From: Paraburkholderia sp. D15
GTDB lineage: Bacteria; Pseudomonadota; Gammaproteobacteria; Burkholderiales; Burkholderiaceae
Assembly (NCBI RefSeq): GCF_029910215.1
Contig: NZ_CP110397.1
Coordinates: 310,001-374,000, forward strand
Reading direction: 5' to 3'
Length of the DNA: 64,000 bases
Every line of letters starts with the position of its first letter. Positions within the stretch are counted from its first letter, which is position 1. A program made the translations under genes and the position numbers. The notes beneath the pieces are model-generated. The model was not told where the DNA came from, searched no databases, and saw only the letters and a list, made by a program, of their open reading frames with translations. This document shows, piece by piece, positions 9,215-17,394 of this stretch.

Positions 9215-10888
9215 ATGAAGATCGTCAGGAAATGGATGCGGATGTCGAATAACATCGGCGCGGGTGCACTCCTGCTCGCGGCATTGCATGCACAGGGTGC
9301 CGTGGCTGAGGACAACCACGACGACCACCGCCGGCACGAGACAGTGAAACACGTGTTGCTGATCAGCTTCGACGGGTTGCACGAGCAGGACGTCGCACGG
9401 TGTATCGGCGCGAATACCTGTCCGAATCTCGCACTGCTGGCGAAGTCGGGGATGACATATACGAATGCTCACACACCGGGCTTGTCGGATTCGTTTCCTG
9501 GGCTGGCGGCTCTGGTGACGGGAGGATCACCCAGATCCGCGGGCCTCTTTTACGACGTATCCTACGATCGCACGCTTTACGCGCCTTCCGATCCGACCTG
9601 CTCGGGCAAGCAGGGATGGAACGTCGTATTCGATGAAACCACCGGCATCGACGCGGAGAATGGCGGCCCATTGATCCATCTCAACGGCGGCGGTGCATTC
9701 AATCCGCAGGCGATACCGCATGCGTTGATCGACGGTCGCTGCCAGTCTGTCTATCCGCACAATTATCTGAAAACCAATACGGTCTTCGAAGTGATCAAGC
9801 AGAACGTAAAAGGCAGCCGCACGGCATGGGCAGACAAACATGCGTGGGGATACGACTGGTTGAATGGACCCTCCGGTGCCGGCGTCGACGATCTGTCGCG
9901 CACGGAGATCAATTCGATCGATCCGGCAACCGGCACGAACTACCTTGATACTTACACCCATACCGAGCAGTTCGACGATCTGCACGTACAGTCGATGATC
10001 AACGAGATCGACGGCAGAGATTCGACGGGGCAATCCGGCGCGGATGTACCGACCGTCTTCGGCGGAAACTTTCAGACATTGAGCGTGGCGCAAAAAGCAA
10101 CTGTCGCGTCCGGCGGCGGCTATCTCGACGCGAGTTTTACGCCCGGACCGCAAGTGGCCGGCGCGATCGCCTATCTGGATGGCGCGTTAGGCCGCCTCGT
10201 CGCCGAACTCAAGCAGCGCAATCTCTATCGCTCCACCGCGATCATCGTGACGGCGAAACACGGACAGTCGCCGACGGATCACTCGAAGCTGGTCAAGAAC
10301 GGCGATACCCTCACCAAACTGCTCGAGGCTAACAACTATCTCGATCCCAACGGTAATTTCGGTCAGGCCAATACGAAGAGCGGCAACCTTAACGACGGGA
10401 CGGGCCTTGTCGACACCGGCTTTGTACAAACCGACGATGTCGGCCTGATCTGGCTGCGCGACCCGCATCAGGTCTCCGCGGTGGTGAAGACACTGAAAGA
10501 CAATCTGAGTTGTAACGCGCCCGGCATCTGCGCGGACGGCGCGCAAGCCTACATTCTCCACGGACCGCAACTGATCGGGAAGTTCGGTGATCCCGCCGAC
10601 GGACGCACGCCTGATATCGTCGTGCAACCCAATCCCGGCGTGATCTATACATCGAGCACGGCCAAGGACGAAGAACACGGCGGCAATGCGCCGGACGACA
10701 GCCACCTCGGACTCGTCGTCTATGTACCGCATTCGCATCGGGCCGGCGCGAGCATCGACGATCCTGTGATCACCACGCAGGTCGCACCGACGATTCTGCA
10801 CATGCTCGACGTCAACCCAGAACTGCTGCGTTCGGTCGCGATCGAAAGAACGCGTGTGTTGCCGGGCTTCGACCGCGAAGATAGATAG
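9215..10888 (+). CDS. Exported alkaline-phosphatase-superfamily phosphodiesterase
   Basis: A 557-residue protein with a signal peptide ending near AVA-EDNHDDH. Its alkaline-phosphatase fold resembles type I phosphodiesterase/nucleotide pyrophosphatase. The first metal motif is ISFDGLHEQD. PGLSDSFPG carries the likely Ser nucleophile, TAKHGQSP a second metal site, and EHGGNAPDDSHLGL the third. AAGGAG precedes the ATG. The enzyme should hydrolyse phosphodiester or phosphomonoester bonds in the periplasm or outside the cell. Substrate unknown. A strong hairpin follows the stop by about 75 nt. Confidence 0.85.
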   Translation: MKIVRKWMRMSNNIGAGALLLAALHAQGAVAEDNHDDHRRHETVKHVLLISFDGLHEQDVARCIGANTCPNLALLAKSGMTYTNAHTPGLSDSFPGLAALVTGGSPRSAGLFYDVSYDRTLYAPSDPTCSGKQGWNVVFDETTGIDAENGGPLIHLNGGGAFNPQAIPHALIDGRCQSVYPHNYLKTNTVFEVIKQNVKGSRTAWADKHAWGYDWLNGPSGAGVDDLSRTEINSIDPATGTNYLDTYTHTEQFDDLHVQSMINEIDGRDSTGQSGADVPTVFGGNFQTLSVAQKATVASGGGYLDASFTPGPQVAGAIAYLDGALGRLVAELKQRNLYRSTAIIVTAKHGQSPTDHSKLVKNGDTLTKLLEANNYLDPNGNFGQANTKSGNLNDGTGLVDTGFVQTDDVGLIWLRDPHQVSAVVKTLKDNLSCNAPGICADGAQAYILHGPQLIGKFGDPADGRTPDIVVQPNPGVIYTSSTAKDEEHGGNAPDDSHLGLVVYVPHSHRAGASIDDPVITTQVAPTILHMLDVNPELLRSVAIERTRVLPGFDREDR

Positions 10889-11172
10889 GCGACCGTGCGC
10901 GCATACCGCCATCGCATTTTTTGATCATCGGGGCCGTTTGCCTGCTTTTCCCGGTGAACGATAAGAAGGACCGTCGCCGATTCGCGCGACGGTCCTTTCG
11001 CGGGTTGTCCCGTTGCTCCGGAAGAGGCCTTCGACGCTTTCCCGTGTCGCGCGGCATGCGCCTGCGCATGACGTTGACGCGGCGGACGGCCGGGCCTGCC
11101 GCGCGCAGCCGGATGTGATGCAGCGCGCGGGGATATGCCGATACGCTTTCCTGCGGATTTCCTCGCGGCCAT
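10720..11172 (-). CDS. Basic Ala/Arg-rich protein with AT-hook-like motif (extent uncertain)
   Basis: The ATG at 11172 has an excellent ribosome-binding site (GGAGGAGG, 6 nt spacing). The first about 60 residues are very basic and contain GRPGRPPRQR, similar to an AT-hook. I do not recognise a family. The frame runs on through the hairpin at 10966-10997 and into the antisense of the phosphodiesterase, which is not natural. The true end is therefore probably earlier, or the gene has a frameshift. Treat only the 5' half as supported. Confidence 0.35.
   Translation of the reverse strand: MAARKSAGKRIGISPRAASHPAARGRPGRPPRQRHAQAHAARHGKASKASSGATGQPAKGPSRESATVLLIVHREKQANGPDDQKMRWRYARTVAYLSSRSKPGNTRVLSIATERSSSGLTSSMCRIVGATCVVITGSSMLAPARCECGT
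10966..10997 (+). terminator. Intrinsic hairpin terminator after the phosphodiesterase
   Basis: AAGGACCGTCGC (10966-10977) pairs perfectly with GCGACGGTCCTT (10986-10997), an 8-nt loop lies between, and TTTC follows. The stem is symmetrical and could act on both strands. Confidence 0.75.
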
Positions 11173-11275
11173 CGTGATACCTCCTCCAGAAAGAACTTAT
11201 AGAAACCGAAAACAAACGGGCCGGCTGCACAAAGTGATACTTGCGACCGGCCGTCGCAACGACGCGGCTCCGGAA

Positions 11276-11590
11276 CTACAGCTTCAGTCCGCCCGCTTCA
11301 GGCGCGTTCGACGAGCCCGCCGGAACGTCGTCGACTCCTAGATCGTCGCGCGTGTCATATTCCCCGCGTCCCCAGTACGGCTCGCTGCCGTAATACTGGT
11401 GCACGGAGGTCGCCCAAATCTGATCGGCCATGGATGGCCAGTGATCCTTGTCGAAGCCCGGCGCGTTCTTCACGCGTTCCGCGGTCATGTTCAGCAGGAA
11501 GCATTTCTGCTGCGTGTCGAGCGTGAGCGCGTGCCACGGAATCGCGAGCAGCTTCTCTCCGATGCCGAGAAAACCGTCGCTCGACAACAC
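11276..11590 (-). pseudogene. PRC-barrel domain protein, C-terminal fragment
   Basis: The last about 105 codons read SSDGFLGIGEKLLAIPWHAL, then an APGFDKDHWPSMAD motif and SVHQYYGSEPYW. This is the C-terminal half of the PRC-barrel proteins common in Burkholderia. The N-terminal half is missing and is replaced in another frame by an integrase fragment, with the join near 11590. The fragment has no start of its own. Confidence 0.75.
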
Positions 11591-12035
11591 AGAAACCGAG
11601 AAGAACCAGCGCGCGGTTGCGGAGGTGTCCGAGCCGGCTACGGTTATTACCCGTCTGCATCGCTTCGTTGATCTGCGCATCAAACCACGATGCCAGACTT
11701 TCTAATTGCACGATCTGCAGCGGCTTTGCGCGTTTCTCGGTCGCGGGATGTAACGCCGCGATGCCCTTGAGCACCTTGCGGACATGCGGTGTTTTCGTCG
11801 GGTATGCGAAGCCTTGCGTCTGGTGCCACTGCGCGAGCGCGGCGAGTCGCGCTCGCAGTGTGTTAAGCGACAGCGATTCCGCATGGTCGGCAAGGTATCG
11901 CGCGACCTCGTCGACGCTCGCCGGCAGGAAGCCGCCCCATTCGACCTCGAAATGGCGAATCGCGGACTGATAGCTGCGTCGCGTGTTCTCGCGTGTCGCA
12001 GCTTCAACGTATCGGTCGATGGCACGGGAAGACAT
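11590..12035 (-). pseudogene. Tyrosine integrase, N-terminal fragment
   Basis: About 149 codons hold the SAM-like core-binding domain of a phage-type integrase: RENTRRSYQSAIRHFEVEW, LARLAALAQWHQ-like helices, and the beginning of the catalytic domain (LGHLRNRALVLLGFC). The Arg-His-x-x-Arg and Tyr catalytic segments are absent. At this point the sequence changes without a gap into the PRC-barrel fragment. A deletion therefore fused the two genes, and no recombinase activity can remain. It marks an island boundary or a lost element. Confidence 0.8.
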
Positions 12036-12442
12036 GAACTAGCGAGGACGATTAGGTCAGGCACATGATAGCGGATGAGACGTGAGCCTTCCCGGGACCG
12101 CCCTCCAGGCTCATCCGGGGGTATCGTCCTTTTCACGCCTGACGCCATGCTCCAGTTCCCCTCAATTAATCAGAGACTTGGCGGATATGGCGTGGTGTAA
12201 CCGAGGTGTGGACAGGAAACCTTGCTGGACAAAGCTCAGCGAAACGCGACTGCCAGGCACAAAAAGGACGATCCTCCATCGAGGGCGCATCAGTCCAGCA
12301 GTAACCGGGGGCGGCCGGGTGCCCACGCTTGGACTCGTGTCTATAACTGTACGCGCAGTGGCCCAGCGCCGGTGATCGATCTGGCCGCGCAACTTGATCG
12401 GGGCAGCGAAGTCAGCGTCTGCGGGAAGAGGGAGGGCGCGCA
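12036..12442. other. Non-coding stretch, island 5' region
   Basis: About 400 nt between the divergent integrase fragment and the first zinc-finger gene. I see no convincing gene, tRNA or direct repeat here. It presumably carries the promoter of the rightward island genes. Confidence 0.4.
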
Positions 12443-12742
12443 ATGGGATCAATGGAGCCAGTAGAGCGAGGAATGTGCGTGAAAAACATGAAAATTGACT
12501 GTCCGTCCTGTGACGGCGAGATCGACGCGCGTCACACCGAAGGGCTGTCGCCGACGCTGCGTCGGATGTACTTCGTTTGCGAAGACTGCGGCTATCGCAC
12601 GCCGGCGGGATTTGAAATCCTGTTCTCACTGTCGGCATCGTCACGGCCGCGCGAAGATATTGCGCTCGAAGTGCGTCCGGCGCCGATGCTGCGCGGCGCG
12701 GTGAACGCACGCACGACATTGAACCGGGAGAGCCGATCGTGA
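12443..12742 (+). CDS. Ogr/Delta-like zinc-finger protein, first copy
   Basis: A small protein (up to 99 residues) with CPSC and CEDC pairs about 22 residues apart, the spacing of phage P2 Ogr/Delta late-gene activators. The segment GLSPTLRRMYFVCEDCGYRT matches that family's central region. Start choices are ATG 12443, ATG 12473 and ATG 12488; the last begins just before the zinc motif. It overlaps the next gene by GTGA, so the two are coupled. It suggests a P2-like satellite or island remnant. Confidence 0.7.
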   Translation: MGSMEPVERGMCVKNMKIDCPSCDGEIDARHTEGLSPTLRRMYFVCEDCGYRTPAGFEILFSLSASSRPREDIALEVRPAPMLRGAVNARTTLNRESRS

Positions 12743-12951
12743 GATTCACTATTGCGTGTCCGCATTGTGGCGCGCGCGGGATCGCGCGGGCGATGGAGAA
12801 GAGATCGGAAACGGATTGGGAGATCGACTTCCAGTGCGATGACGTGACGTGCGGCCATACCTATCGCACGAGGCTGGAGATGCGGCCGCCCGTCCTGCCA
12901 ATACCGCGGCGTCCGCGACGGATTACCGCCGAACTGCTTTTCGACCTTTGA
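12739..12951 (+). CDS. Ogr/Delta-like zinc-finger protein, second copy
   Basis: A 70-residue protein with CPHC and a CDDVTCGH motif (C-x4-C), the classic Ogr/Delta zinc-binding pattern. It starts with GTG overlapping the preceding stop. Tandem Ogr-like genes are seen in phage-derived islands, where such proteins activate late promoters. The target is unknown here. Confidence 0.72.
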   Translation: MRFTIACPHCGARGIARAMEKRSETDWEIDFQCDDVTCGHTYRTRLEMRPPVLPIPRRPRRITAELLFDL

Positions 12952-12969
12952 CACGCTCCGGGGGGAGTC

Positions 12970-13767
12970 ATGTATATCAGGAAATCCGGGCCACTCGGCA
13001 TTGCCTCGCCGTGCCTGGCGTTCGCAGCTACTGCGACCGCCGCATCGCTGTCGGTCCTTGCCGGCTGGCAGCGCGGCGGGTTGCTCGCAGAGCGCGTGCT
13101 TCTGACGTGCATCGGCGTCGTGCTGGTTGTCGCAGCGCACCTGCTTCCTGCCTTGTGCCGTCCGCACGCCTGGCGAATTCGGGCACTCGGCGTAGCGCTG
13201 TGGATCGGCTGTATGGGGGCAACCTGCTACGGCCACGCGGTGTTTTTCGTTATGGCCCAGCAGCATGCAGGCGAAGCCCGCGCAGCGGTTGTCCCGAGTG
13301 TCGCAGCGTCCGGTCGCAACCGGGCAGAGATCGCCGCTGATCGCGCCCTCGTCATAGCGCGACTGGCTCGCGTGGCCGAGCGTAAATGTGGTTACCATTG
13401 TGCAGAGGTTCGAATTCAACGCGCGACGTTGACGGCCCGGCTCGATGCGCTCGACGCCGAATCAGCCGAGGCCATGCGTCGCCAGTTAGGACTGGACCGG
13501 GAAGAAGCCAAGCGCATGGCGGCGAAAGCTGGTCCCCTTGCCGGGTTGTTGACGACGTTCGGCATAGCCAGTGGCCGCGTCGATCTGGTCATCGGCGTGG
13601 CGTTCGCTATGGTGCTTGAAGGTGTCGCCTGTTTCTGCTGGCTACTCGCGATGCGGCCCGCAGAGGCGTCCACCAGGGCAGTCGCGGCCGGGCAGGAAGT
13701 CAGTCATGTACGACCAGTCACGGCAGTAATGTCCTCCAGTAAGGTAACGGCGCCCGTTGGTACTTGA
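12970..13767 (+). CDS. Island membrane protein of unknown function
   Basis: A 265-residue protein with three hydrophobic segments in its first about 100 residues (PCLAFAATATAASLSVLAG, LLTCIGVVLVVAAHLLPAL, LGVALWIGCMGATC). A charged helical region of about 100 residues follows, and then a last membrane pair (VIGVAFAMVLEGVACFCWLL). GGGGGAG precedes the start. Similar multi-helix proteins with a central coiled coil occur in phage-like islands of Burkholderia. Function not known. Confidence 0.6.
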   Translation: MYIRKSGPLGIASPCLAFAATATAASLSVLAGWQRGGLLAERVLLTCIGVVLVVAAHLLPALCRPHAWRIRALGVALWIGCMGATCYGHAVFFVMAQQHAGEARAAVVPSVAASGRNRAEIAADRALVIARLARVAERKCGYHCAEVRIQRATLTARLDALDAESAEAMRRQLGLDREEAKRMAAKAGPLAGLLTTFGIASGRVDLVIGVAFAMVLEGVACFCWLLAMRPAEASTRAVAAGQEVSHVRPVTAVMSSSKVTAPVGT

Positions 13768-13984
13768 TGTTACCGAAAGGCAGGAAACGGTTCAGTTACA
13801 GTCTCGTGTGCGGGCGGATGACCTGACCCGCGTGCTGACGGCGATCCGTGAAGGAACATTACGCGGGACGGTCACCGAGATACGGAAGCACCTTCGATGC
13901 TCGCAGGCCAAGGCGGCAGCCCTGCGCAAGCAGTTCGCGGAACACGTGCAATCCAGTCCCGCGACGAATGAGCAAATACTTTGA
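13757..13984 (+). CDS. Small putative DNA-binding protein
   Basis: About 75 residues, basic, with a likely helix-turn-helix segment (TVTEIRKHLRCSQAKAAALR). No ATG is in frame; TTG at 13757 or GTG at 13808 could start it. It slightly overlaps the end of the membrane-protein gene, consistent with an island operon. I do not recognise a family. Confidence 0.45.
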   Translation: MVLDVTERQETVQLQSRVRADDLTRVLTAIREGTLRGTVTEIRKHLRCSQAKAAALRKQFAEHVQSSPATNEQIL

Positions 13985-14162
13985 TCGGTAGCCCTTGTTG
14001 GTGATGCGTTGGCACGAACCGCTGGAACTTCTTGACTGATAAGTGGCCCAGCTTGGCCCGGTTCTGCCGCGCTGTCTCACGAGCCGCAGTACCAGCGTGC
14101 CAATCCCGCATTTCAGCCGTGGCGTCGGGTGGTTCCTAATCTAAACGTTTTTTTGGGAGCAG

Positions 14163-15098
14163 TTAGGACCCGTGAAACGCTGCTATGGCGCAGAAAAAAA
14201 TAATTGTAAGCATCCACACCAACATCGACGTGAATATACCGGTGGCGATTCCGGCCGTCGTTCCCGCCGTTTGAAGCATTTTTATCGAAGCCTGCCGAAC
14301 GGAAAGAGAAAATTTTGCAAGTAAATGGGCGACAATGATAAAAATAAACGAAAGTTGACTTGTTACTGCCGTATAAAACAATATTGGCTCGGGTATAAAA
14401 TAAGTCGCAATCCATCCTTTTGAGGTCACGTGAATAACCGTCGGAGCATTGAAAAGATTTAAGAGCACATTGAAGCCCTCAAATGGTTTGTATGGCATCA
14501 CCGGGATAGGATCTTGCGGCACTAGCTCGGTGTACATCCGAACCATATCTAATACGCGGAGAAAAAATAATCCAAAGGTGAAGGCAAAAAATGACGCGCT
14601 GATTGTCAGGAAAAACAAAAATAAAAATCTAAACGACAGATACCCCTTGACCTTCCCCGCACGAATTGCTATCCGCGTTAGTGAGATAGAGAAGATATCA
14701 ACAGCCAGCGCAACGAAGATCGCCTCGTGAAAATAGTCGTGCAGGGACTGTTTCATAAGCGGTGAAAACGGTTTAAAATTAGCGTTTATATCTCCATGAA
14801 TGTTGTGCAAGATCCAGACGGCTATATAGACGCACGACACCGTTAGGGTATAGATAGGGATTGTAATAATTTGCTTGATGGATAGGAGGCGATCACCAAA
14901 ATAGCGTTCAAAGATCATAACCCATGTTTTTGCCATCTGTTCAAGCGTGGCGGCGCCAAACGTGCGACCTTTCATCTCCTTTATTATGGATTCCCTAAGT
15001 TTCTTTGTGGTCATTGCAACGCTAACAAAAACACCACACCCGAAAGATAAAATTGTAAAAATGCTTCCTAATGTTCCTAATATATCGGTGGTAGACAT
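14163..15098 (-). CDS. Low-GC multi-pass membrane protein, orphan
   Basis: A 311-residue protein with about six predicted membrane helices (near residues 7-28, 76-98, 124-142, 154-183, 235-262 and 282-307). Two soluble segments lie between them, one with a KKLRESIIKEMKG basic stretch. The gene is visibly A/T-rich (runs such as AAAAATAA and AAAATTTT) against a high-GC background, so it was acquired from elsewhere. Start ATG 15098 follows GAACGAG. It stands alone, in the opposite direction to the island genes. Function unknown; accessory-gene neighbourhood makes a defence or immunity role possible but unproven. Confidence 0.75.
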   Translation of the reverse strand: MSTTDILGTLGSIFTILSFGCGVFVSVAMTTKKLRESIIKEMKGRTFGAATLEQMAKTWVMIFERYFGDRLLSIKQIITIPIYTLTVSCVYIAVWILHNIHGDINANFKPFSPLMKQSLHDYFHEAIFVALAVDIFSISLTRIAIRAGKVKGYLSFRFLFLFFLTISASFFAFTFGLFFLRVLDMVRMYTELVPQDPIPVMPYKPFEGFNVLLNLFNAPTVIHVTSKGWIATYFIPEPILFYTAVTSQLSFIFIIVAHLLAKFSLSVRQASIKMLQTAGTTAGIATGIFTSMLVWMLTIIFFCAIAAFHGS

Positions 15099-15540
15099 GT
15101 GTTTTTCTCGTTCAATATTTTAAATTAATCGGTGCCGCGTGATCCGAACAAACCATGCAGCCTCGTGTGGTTAACGGTATAGGAAAGCAGAAGTTGATAT
15201 CGTCTCGCATCGGACGCGTTGTTGTCACGAGCTGACGTCCGTGCATCGCCGCATCGCAGACGCTCATCTGATAGGGGGAGCGTCTTGGATCAAAATGCGG
15301 GCACAACTCCGCGCGCAGCGTCCCTGATTCTGCCCGGGCGTCGCCAGTCAAATGAAAGCTGGCTGGCGAAGTGCGTGTTACGTCGAGTGACCGAATGCGC
15401 GGGCGCCGCCGCGCAGCCAATCGCGCGAATAACTAGTCGCTCGCATCAAAGTGCATCACTCGGCCAGTGCTGAAATCGTCACGAACCCCGCGCAAACCGG
15501 CAACGCGCCGGTCGGCGGCCTACTGCATCAAAACCCGCCC
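15099..15540. other. Non-coding stretch left of the IS3 element
   Basis: About 440 nt without a convincing gene. A minus-strand frame of about 100 codons is present, but it has no ribosome-binding site and no family I recognise. This may be the truncated remainder of whatever the IS3 element entered. Confidence 0.35.
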
Positions 15541-15601
15541 TGTAGTGGTCCAATACTCCTGGACACCTCTAAAGGGGATAATTCTCCAACTGAGGTGAGA
15601 G

Positions 15602-15904
15602 ATGAGCAGACGGAACCTGACGGAAGAATTCAAGGCTGAGGCGGTGCAACTGGTGGTTGCACAGGGCTATTCGATCACGAAGGCCTGCGAGGCAATGGGT
15701 GTGGGCGATACGGCGTTGCGACGCTGGGTGGCGCAGTGGCGTGCGCAGCAGGCCGAGCCGCCGCGCACCGAGATACAGGTCATGGCCGACCAGCGCCGCA
15801 TCCGGGAGCTGGAAGCCCGCGTGATGGAGCTCGAACGGGAGCGCGAGATACTAAAAAAGTCTACGGCCTTCTTCGTCAAGGAAATGGATCGCTCCTCGAA
15901 GTGA
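15602..15904 (+). CDS. IS3-family transposase OrfA
   Basis: A 100-residue protein with a helix-turn-helix (YSITKACEAMGVGDTALRRWV) and a C-terminal leucine-zipper-like helix (RIRELEARVMELEREREILK). It binds the terminal repeats and, via frameshifting at 15853-15859, supplies the N-terminus of the OrfAB transposase. Confidence 0.92.
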   Translation: MSRRNLTEEFKAEAVQLVVAQGYSITKACEAMGVGDTALRRWVAQWRAQQAEPPRTEIQVMADQRRIRELEARVMELEREREILKKSTAFFVKEMDRSSK

Positions 15905-16737
15905 TCCGTTCGCTGAAGAAGGCCTGGCCGGTGAGTCTGATGTGCCGTCTGCTGGACGTGCCGCGAAGCAGCTATTACGCGTTTGCCAGCCGACCCGCCA
16001 AAGCGGGCGTATCGCCCGCGCTGCTCAAGGACATGCGCCAGATCCATATCGAAAGCCGGCGCAGTTACGGCAGTCGCAGGATGTCGCGGGCCCTGCAGTT
16101 GCAAGGTCATGCGATCGGACGGCATCGGGCCCGCTCGCTGATGCGTGAGGCGCAACTGGCGGTCGCGCGTCGCCGCACGCATCGATACCGCAAGGCTGAA
16201 GGTGATGCGCTGATTGCGCCGAACCTGCTCGAGCGCCGGTTCGAACCCGGCGCCGTCAACCGGGTGTGGGCCGGTGACATCACGTACGTCAGGACGCGGC
16301 AGGGCTGGTCGTATCTGGCCATCGTGATGGATCTGCACTCGCGCCGGATCGTCGGCTGGGCGTTTGCCATGCAGGCAGACACCGAGCTGGTCATCCAGGC
16401 GCTGGAGCAGGCCCGACGCAGCCGCCGCCCCGGCAAAGGACTGATGTTCCATTCGGATCAGGGATGTCAGTACACCAGCGAGCGATTCGTGAACGATCTG
16501 AAGGCCAACGGGATCGTTCAGAGCATGAGCAGAAAGGGAAATTGCTGGGACAACGCGGTGGTCGAGCGCTTCTTCAGGAGCCTGAAAAGTGAATGGATCG
16601 GTGAGCAGGAGTGCGGCAGCCACGATAGCGCCAGACGCGACATCACGGACTACATCCCTGACTTTTACAACTACAGGCGCATACATTCGGCGGCAGATGG
16701 CTTGCCGCCAGTGAGGTATGAAACTTCGATTTATTGA
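15736..16737 (+). CDS. IS3-family transposase OrfB (DDE integrase domain)
   Basis: The catalytic frame, -1 relative to orfA. An HTH_21 region (SRRSYGSRRMSRAL) is followed by the rve core, with first Asp in AGDITYVRT, second Asp in FHSDQGCQY, and Glu in NAVVERFFRSLK. The functional part starts at the slippery site near 15853; the frame upstream of it is only open, not used. All catalytic residues are present, so the element is probably active or was so recently. Confidence 0.9.
   Translation: MACAAGRAAAHRDTGHGRPAPHPGAGSPRDGARTGARDTKKVYGLLRQGNGSLLEVIRSLKKAWPVSLMCRLLDVPRSSYYAFASRPAKAGVSPALLKDMRQIHIESRRSYGSRRMSRALQLQGHAIGRHRARSLMREAQLAVARRRTHRYRKAEGDALIAPNLLERRFEPGAVNRVWAGDITYVRTRQGWSYLAIVMDLHSRRIVGWAFAMQADTELVIQALEQARRSRRPGKGLMFHSDQGCQYTSERFVNDLKANGIVQSMSRKGNCWDNAVVERFFRSLKSEWIGEQECGSHDSARRDITDYIPDFYNYRRIHSAADGLPPVRYETSIY
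15853..15859 (+). promoter_or_regulatory. Programmed -1 frameshift site (A AAA AAG)
   Basis: The heptamer lies in the correct phase, with orfA codons CTA AAA AAG and orfB in the -1 frame. This is the standard signal for making the IS3 OrfAB fusion. Confidence 0.85.
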
Positions 16738-16851
16738 AAAGCCCCTTTGGGGGTGTCCAAAGAGGCTTGACCACTACAATAGCGGCTCCTTTTGATAGCG
16801 AAAGCCGCCCATGCTACATTCCGCCCACAATTCTGAGGGAATGTATGCATC

Positions 16852-17394
16852 ATGGGTTTTGCATTTATTCGTGAGGGCGACACGACGACTCATGGCGGTC
16901 ACGTGCTGGCCTGTAATGCAGCTAACCTTCTGCATGGCAAGCCAATCGCGCTTGTTGGCGACATGGTGTCCTGTCCGAAATGCGGCGGGGTCTATCCGAT
17001 CGTCGATGTTAAAAACAGTCTGGGGGTTCGGTTCGACGATCGTGCAGTGGCGTCCGAAGGCGACAAAACCGCATGCGGCGCGACCCTTCTGGCTTCACAA
17101 CACTTCGCCACGGCCTCGCCGACCTCCGGCGCCGGCGCGCCAGTCGGCGGAGGCAAAAGCGTAGTCGCGGAACAGCAGGGCGGGGACGACGCGAAATACC
17201 GTGGCCGCTTCCAGCTCGTTGACGACGCGACGCGCACGCCAATCCCGAATCATCGCTATACGGTTAAGTCTCCGGACGGCCAGATAATCCGTGGCACCAC
17301 CGATGCAACCGGGCATACCGACTGGTTGAACACCCGTCATGCGGCGTCCCTGTCATTCAATCAGGCGGGCACGGCAGACCCGAGCGATGTATGA
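16852..17394 (+). CDS. PAAR-domain T6SS spike-tip protein with C-terminal extension
   Basis: A 180-residue protein. Residues 1 to about 90 form a PAAR repeat domain (EGDTTTHGGHVLACNAAN, ALVGDMVSCPKCGGVYPIV, SEGDKTACGATLLAS). It caps the VgrG trimer of the type VI secretion needle and carries effectors. From about residue 112 there is an extension (FQLVDDATRTPIPNHRYTV, a SPDGQIIRGTTDATGHT motif) of the transthyretin-like kind found between PAAR and toxin domains. Its stop overlaps the effector start by ATGA (17391-17394). No vgrG or structural T6SS gene lies in the window, so this is an orphan cargo locus. Confidence 0.88.
   Translation: MGFAFIREGDTTTHGGHVLACNAANLLHGKPIALVGDMVSCPKCGGVYPIVDVKNSLGVRFDDRAVASEGDKTACGATLLASQHFATASPTSGAGAPVGGGKSVVAEQQGGDDAKYRGRFQLVDDATRTPIPNHRYTVKSPDGQIIRGTTDATGHTDWLNTRHAASLSFNQAGTADPSDV

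Larger units (their letters stand above)
15541..16778 (+). mobile_element. IS3-family insertion sequence, complete (1238 bp)
   Basis: The ends are imperfect inverted repeats of about 27 bp. Both begin TGTAGTGGTC and both contain GGACACC at the inner side. Inside are orfA and orfB in two frames joined by an A6G slippery site. No direct repeat is visible outside the ends (CCC on the left, ATA on the right). The element is intact by eye and sits 73 nt before the PAAR gene. Confidence 0.9.

Noticed and set aside
15112..15420. Minus-strand frame of 102 codons left of the IS3 element
   Set aside because: No ribosome-binding site, odd composition and no family; likely chance in debris.
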